This document shows positions 61,350 through 64,000 of a DNA stretch of 64,000 nt, in pieces. A program made the position numbers and the translations under genes. Within the stretch, counting starts at the first letter, position 1. Every line of letters starts with the position of its first letter. The DNA comes from Rhodocyclaceae bacterium (lineage in GTDB: Bacteria > Pseudomonadota > Gammaproteobacteria > Burkholderiales > Rhodocyclaceae): the NCBI GenBank assembly GCA_016718525.1, contig JADKDD010000001.1, forward strand, positions 992,001 to 1,056,000, read 5' to 3'. The notes beneath the pieces were generated by a model that worked only from the letters and a program-made list of their open reading frames with translations, did not search any database and was not told the origin of the DNA.

Positions 61350-62393
61350 ATGCACGATAGGCAATGGCATGAACTGCTTGGCATGGGAATTGAGAGCCTT
61401 CCACATGCGCTTTTGCTCAGCGGCGCGCCGGGACTCGGCAAACTGCAGTTCGCCGAACGATTGCTGACATTACTGTTATGTGAGCAAACCACGGTCGAGA
61501 GTGGTTTGTACAAAAGTTGCGGCGTCTGTTCAGGTTGCCGGTGGGTGGCCTCCAAGTCGCATCCGGATGTTCGTTACCTGAGCCCGGATGGCGAAGATTC
61601 GGAGGAGGCGGATAGTTTATCTAGCGGCTCATCGGTAGCATTGAGTGAAATGGATCCACCAGGGGTCGGCAAGGCCAAGCCAAAGAAGCGCGGCAGTGCC
61701 GCCATCAGAATTGCCGCTGTTCGTGAGCTTGAAGAGTTCGTTTTTGTTGGCAGTCACCGGCAAGGGCGCCGCATCGTTCTGATCACCAACGCCGATGCCA
61801 TGAACACGATCGCTGCAAACGCACTTCTTAAGATACTTGAAGAACCTCCTGCAACTGTTTATTTTATATTGATAACATCAAACCAAGATCGTTTGTTAAA
61901 GACGCTTCGTAGCCGCTGCCGTCTGCTCGGATTTGTCCGGCCGCCACATGCTGAGGCAGTTCAATTTTTAGTCCAAAATGGCATGCCACCTACAGCGGAA
62001 CGTTTGCTTTCGTTGGCTGGTGGAGCCCCATTGCAGGTCGTCAGATGGCATGAGACAGGAAAAATTGAAAGCCTTAATGCATTGCTGCAGACATTTCGCC
62101 AGCCTGGCGACAACCCTTTGATCTTGGCCGGGCGCTGGGATGATCTGTTGAAAAAGAATGACCATCTCAAAATGGAGTTCCTGGTCGAAGCTGTGCAGCG
62201 ATGGGTGTCCAGTGCAGCGCTGGGCGGCGCAAGTCTGACCAGTAACACGCTATTTGCTGCTTGGCGGTCGCTCCTGGAATGCCGCCGCTCGGCCAACCAT
62301 CCATTGAATCAATTGCTTTTTCTTGAAGAAGTTGCATCGCATGCGCTACGCGCGATAAGCGGGCTTGCACCCGCGTACAAAGCAGACTCATGA
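61350..62393 (+). CDS. holB: DNA polymerase III delta' subunit
   Basis: HolB (347 residues) is part of the clamp loader. It has the AAA+ nucleotide region (L-L-S-G-A-P-G-L-G-K), zinc-module cysteines (S-C-G-V-C-S-G-C), and the sensor block N-A-L-L-K-I-L-E-E-P-P. Between about 85 and 115 is a Ser/Glu/Lys-rich insertion not in most homologues. The ATG follows an alternating TA tract and lacks a visible ribosome site. In many relatives pilZ lies between holB and tatD; here they overlap directly by ATGA. Confidence 0.92.
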   Translation: MHDRQWHELLGMGIESLPHALLLSGAPGLGKLQFAERLLTLLLCEQTTVESGLYKSCGVCSGCRWVASKSHPDVRYLSPDGEDSEEADSLSSGSSVALSEMDPPGVGKAKPKKRGSAAIRIAAVRELEEFVFVGSHRQGRRIVLITNADAMNTIAANALLKILEEPPATVYFILITSNQDRLLKTLRSRCRLLGFVRPPHAEAVQFLVQNGMPPTAERLLSLAGGAPLQVVRWHETGKIESLNALLQTFRQPGDNPLILAGRWDDLLKKNDHLKMEFLVEAVQRWVSSAALGGASLTSNTLFAAWRSLLECRRSANHPLNQLLFLEEVASHALRAISGLAPAYKADS

Positions 62394-63187
62394 CCAACTT
62401 ACTTCTTGTCGACTCGCATTGTCATCTCGATTTCCCGGATTTCGTTGGCCAGGAGTCTGCCTTGCTCGATCAAATGCGCGCAAATGATGTCGGTTGGGCT
62501 TTGATTGCAGGTGTGACGCTTGAGCGGTTTCCGTCGGTCAGGCGCCTTGCTGAAAACTACCCTGTGCTGTATGCGGCGGTTGGGGTTCATCCAGACACTG
62601 AGGGCGAGGGTGAAAGCGTTAGGGAACCTGGTGTAGCAACCTTGGTTGGCTTGGCCGATCATCCCAAAGTAGTTGCGATCGGTGAAACCGGGCTTGATTA
62701 TTACCGCCTCAAAGGTGATCTGGAATGGCAGCGAGAGCGCTTTCGCGTGCATATTCGCGCCGCGAAATTGACTGGCAAGCCGCTGATTATTCACACACGA
62801 GAGGCTGCATCCGACACGTTAAGGATCCTGAGGGAGGAAGGTGCGAGTGAAGTGGGTGGCGTCTTTCATTGCTTCACGGAAACTCTGGAAGTCGCCAGAG
62901 AGGCGCTGGATTTGGGCTTCCACATATCCCTCTCCGGCATCGTTACGTTTAAAAATGCACTACAAATCAAGGAAGTAGGGAAAATGATACCGATCGACCG
63001 GTTGTTGGTGGAAACGGATTCGCCGTACCTCGCTCCGGTGCCTTTTAGAGGCAAGCAAAATCAACCGGCCTGGGTAAAGCATGTCGCTGAAGAAGTCGCC
63101 CGCTTGCGGGAGGTCTCGTTTGAGACTATTGCACGGGCGACCACCGACAATTTCTTTCGGCTTTTTGCGAGCGCCAAGCGTGTTTAG
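62390..63187 (+). CDS. TatD family metal-dependent hydrolase
   Basis: This 265-residue TIM-barrel hydrolase has the metal ligands in D-S-H-C-H-L-D, G-E-T-G-L-D-Y-Y, P-L-I-I-H-T-R-E-A, H-C-F-T-E and L-V-E-T-D-S-P-Y-L-A-P. TatD relatives act as 3'-5' DNA exonucleases in oxidative or repair settings. This copy is of the YcfH type, the usual partner downstream of holB. Confidence 0.94.
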   Translation: MTNLLLVDSHCHLDFPDFVGQESALLDQMRANDVGWALIAGVTLERFPSVRRLAENYPVLYAAVGVHPDTEGEGESVREPGVATLVGLADHPKVVAIGETGLDYYRLKGDLEWQRERFRVHIRAAKLTGKPLIIHTREAASDTLRILREEGASEVGGVFHCFTETLEVAREALDLGFHISLSGIVTFKNALQIKEVGKMIPIDRLLVETDSPYLAPVPFRGKQNQPAWVKHVAEEVARLREVSFETIARATTDNFFRLFASAKRV

Positions 63188-63797
63188 CACAGTTCGAATA
63201 GCGGCCGCTTTCGTTGTTTTCGTCTGCGGGCATGGAGTCGCGCTGGCCGGCGCTTATGAGGACGTTCTGCTGGCTGCCCAAAACGGTCGTACCGACCTCG
63301 TCGCCAACTCATTGTCGAGTGGCATGGATGTTAATACTGCCGGTCCGGATGGCTCAAGCTTGTTAATTATTGCCGCCCGCGAAGACAATCAGTCGCTGGT
63401 TGAATTCCTCCTGGCTCAGCGGGCCAATGTGAATTTCCGGAACCGCTATGGCGACACGGCGCTCCATGCCACGGCGACTCTGGGTAATGTCAAAGTGGTG
63501 AAGGTACTCTTAGCCAAAGGCGCGGAGGTCAATTCTCCAGGATGGACTCCCTTGCATTACGCGTCGTACGGTGGGCATGCTGCCGTCGCCGAGGCGCTGA
63601 TCACTCACCATGCGCAGTTGGATCTTCGGGCACCCAATGGACAGACGGCTCTGATGTTGGCGGCAAAAGGCGGCCACGAGGACGTGATTGCTGTTTTGGT
63701 AAAAGGCGGAGCGGATCAAAGTTTGGTTGATGCCGATGGCAAGACGTATTTGGCTATTTTGGAGGCTTCGAAGGACAAAGGTGTGTATCGAAAATGA
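63180..63797 (+). CDS. Secreted ankyrin-repeat protein
   Basis: This 205-residue protein begins at GTG 63180 inside the last codons of tatD, with a signal peptide (A-A-A-F-V-V-F-V-C, ending A-L-A). Five to six ankyrin repeats follow from about 30 to 195, with the pattern G-x-T-x-L-H-x-A/L-M-L-A and H-x-x-V-x-x-x-L. It is probably periplasmic. The longer frame from 63081 overlaps tatD fully and is rejected. Ankyrin proteins after tatD are common in beta- and gammaproteobacteria, but the partner is unknown. Confidence 0.85.
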   Translation: MFSTVRIAAAFVVFVCGHGVALAGAYEDVLLAAQNGRTDLVANSLSSGMDVNTAGPDGSSLLIIAAREDNQSLVEFLLAQRANVNFRNRYGDTALHATATLGNVKVVKVLLAKGAEVNSPGWTPLHYASYGGHAAVAEALITHHAQLDLRAPNGQTALMLAAKGGHEDVIAVLVKGGADQSLVDADGKTYLAILEASKDKGVYRK

Positions 63798-63882
63798 GTA
63801 ATTGGACTTCGCATAATTTATATTATGTCAACTAAAGTAAATGTTATTAGGCAAACTGACGCGCCCCCTAATCAACGACTTA

Positions 63883-63907
63883 ACAGCGTGTTACCAGCAC
63901 CAACTGG
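63883..63907 (+). repeat. 25-bp dispersed repeat, copy I (intergenic)
   Basis: This reads ACAGCGTGTTACC then AGCACCAACTGG, with a perfect core and two changed 5' bases. It lies 86 bp after the ankyrin gene in sequence with no gene up to the window end. Confidence 0.9.
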
Positions 63908-64000
63908 CAATTGATGATCCCCCTGTCTTTACGCGCCAGGTCAGGCATCAATGGTTTGGGCTTCCCCGTTATCGTGCCTCAAACGTCCCAGGTGCTTCAT

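Overview
The window looks like a chromosomal segment of a betaproteobacterium. The evidence is gene order: rpsF-priB-rpsR-rplI followed by dnaB; tsaB-rimI with a family-4 uracil-DNA glycosylase; alaA-hom-thrC; mltG-tmk-holB-tatD; and a peroxiredoxin beside a PIN/PhoH protein. The order Burkholderiales or a relative is my guess; nothing here fixes the genus. I see no rRNA, tRNA, CRISPR array, insertion sequence or prophage. Genes are densely packed and many neighbours overlap by 1-14 nt (ATGA or TTGA junctions), so most blocks are operons.

Layout. 1-3.6 kb: nfeD end, SPFH protein, tsaB, rimI, udg and a DUF2799 lipoprotein. 3.9-7.5 kb: terC, htpX, nhaR and nnrU. 7.6-10.8 kb: the ribosomal/replication block from a near-perfect sigma-70 promoter, with a clear terminator after rplI, then dnaB. 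10.9-14.6 kb: a minus-strand operon of Mth938-like protein, small EamA/SMR permease, lone ArnD-like deacetylase and Bcp peroxiredoxin, with PhoH behind. 14.7-20.0 kb: alaA-hom-thrC and a DUF3422 gene. 20.0-28.1 kb: rmlBACD running directly into parE-parC, and a newly noted 45-residue membrane protein. 28.3-33.3 kb: acs and the B12-dependent ribonucleotide reductase nrdJ, sharing one bidirectional terminator. 33.7-42.3 kb: fimV-like gene, EamA exporter and the giant NAD-glutamate dehydrogenase. 42.3-50.6 kb: persulfide dioxygenase-rhodanese, a two-subunit molybdenum hydroxylase, an HMG-CoA reductase, a beta-propeller protein with a haem motif, and an HD hydrolase. 50.6-56.2 kb: RidA, cyclase-family hydrolase, acyl-CoA dehydrogenase, TonB receptor and a membrane ankyrin protein. 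56.3-63.8 kb: tadA, an L,D-transpeptidase/GNAT fusion, NRDE protein, ygfZ, mltG-tmk-holB-tatD and a secreted ankyrin protein.

The most interesting signal is not a gene. A 25-bp sequence, consensus ACGGCGTGTYGCC joined directly to AGCACCAACTGG, occurs nine times without gaps, on both strands. Four copies are intergenic and five lie inside unrelated genes (tsaB, parC, rmlD, a TonB receptor, the NRDE gene). All nine share GCACCAACT. Several coding copies sit at tolerant positions and impose the same peptide (V-G-A-G-x-T) on unrelated proteins. This resembles how DNA-uptake sequences or protein-binding chromosomal motifs are distributed. I do not recognise the sequence as a described family.
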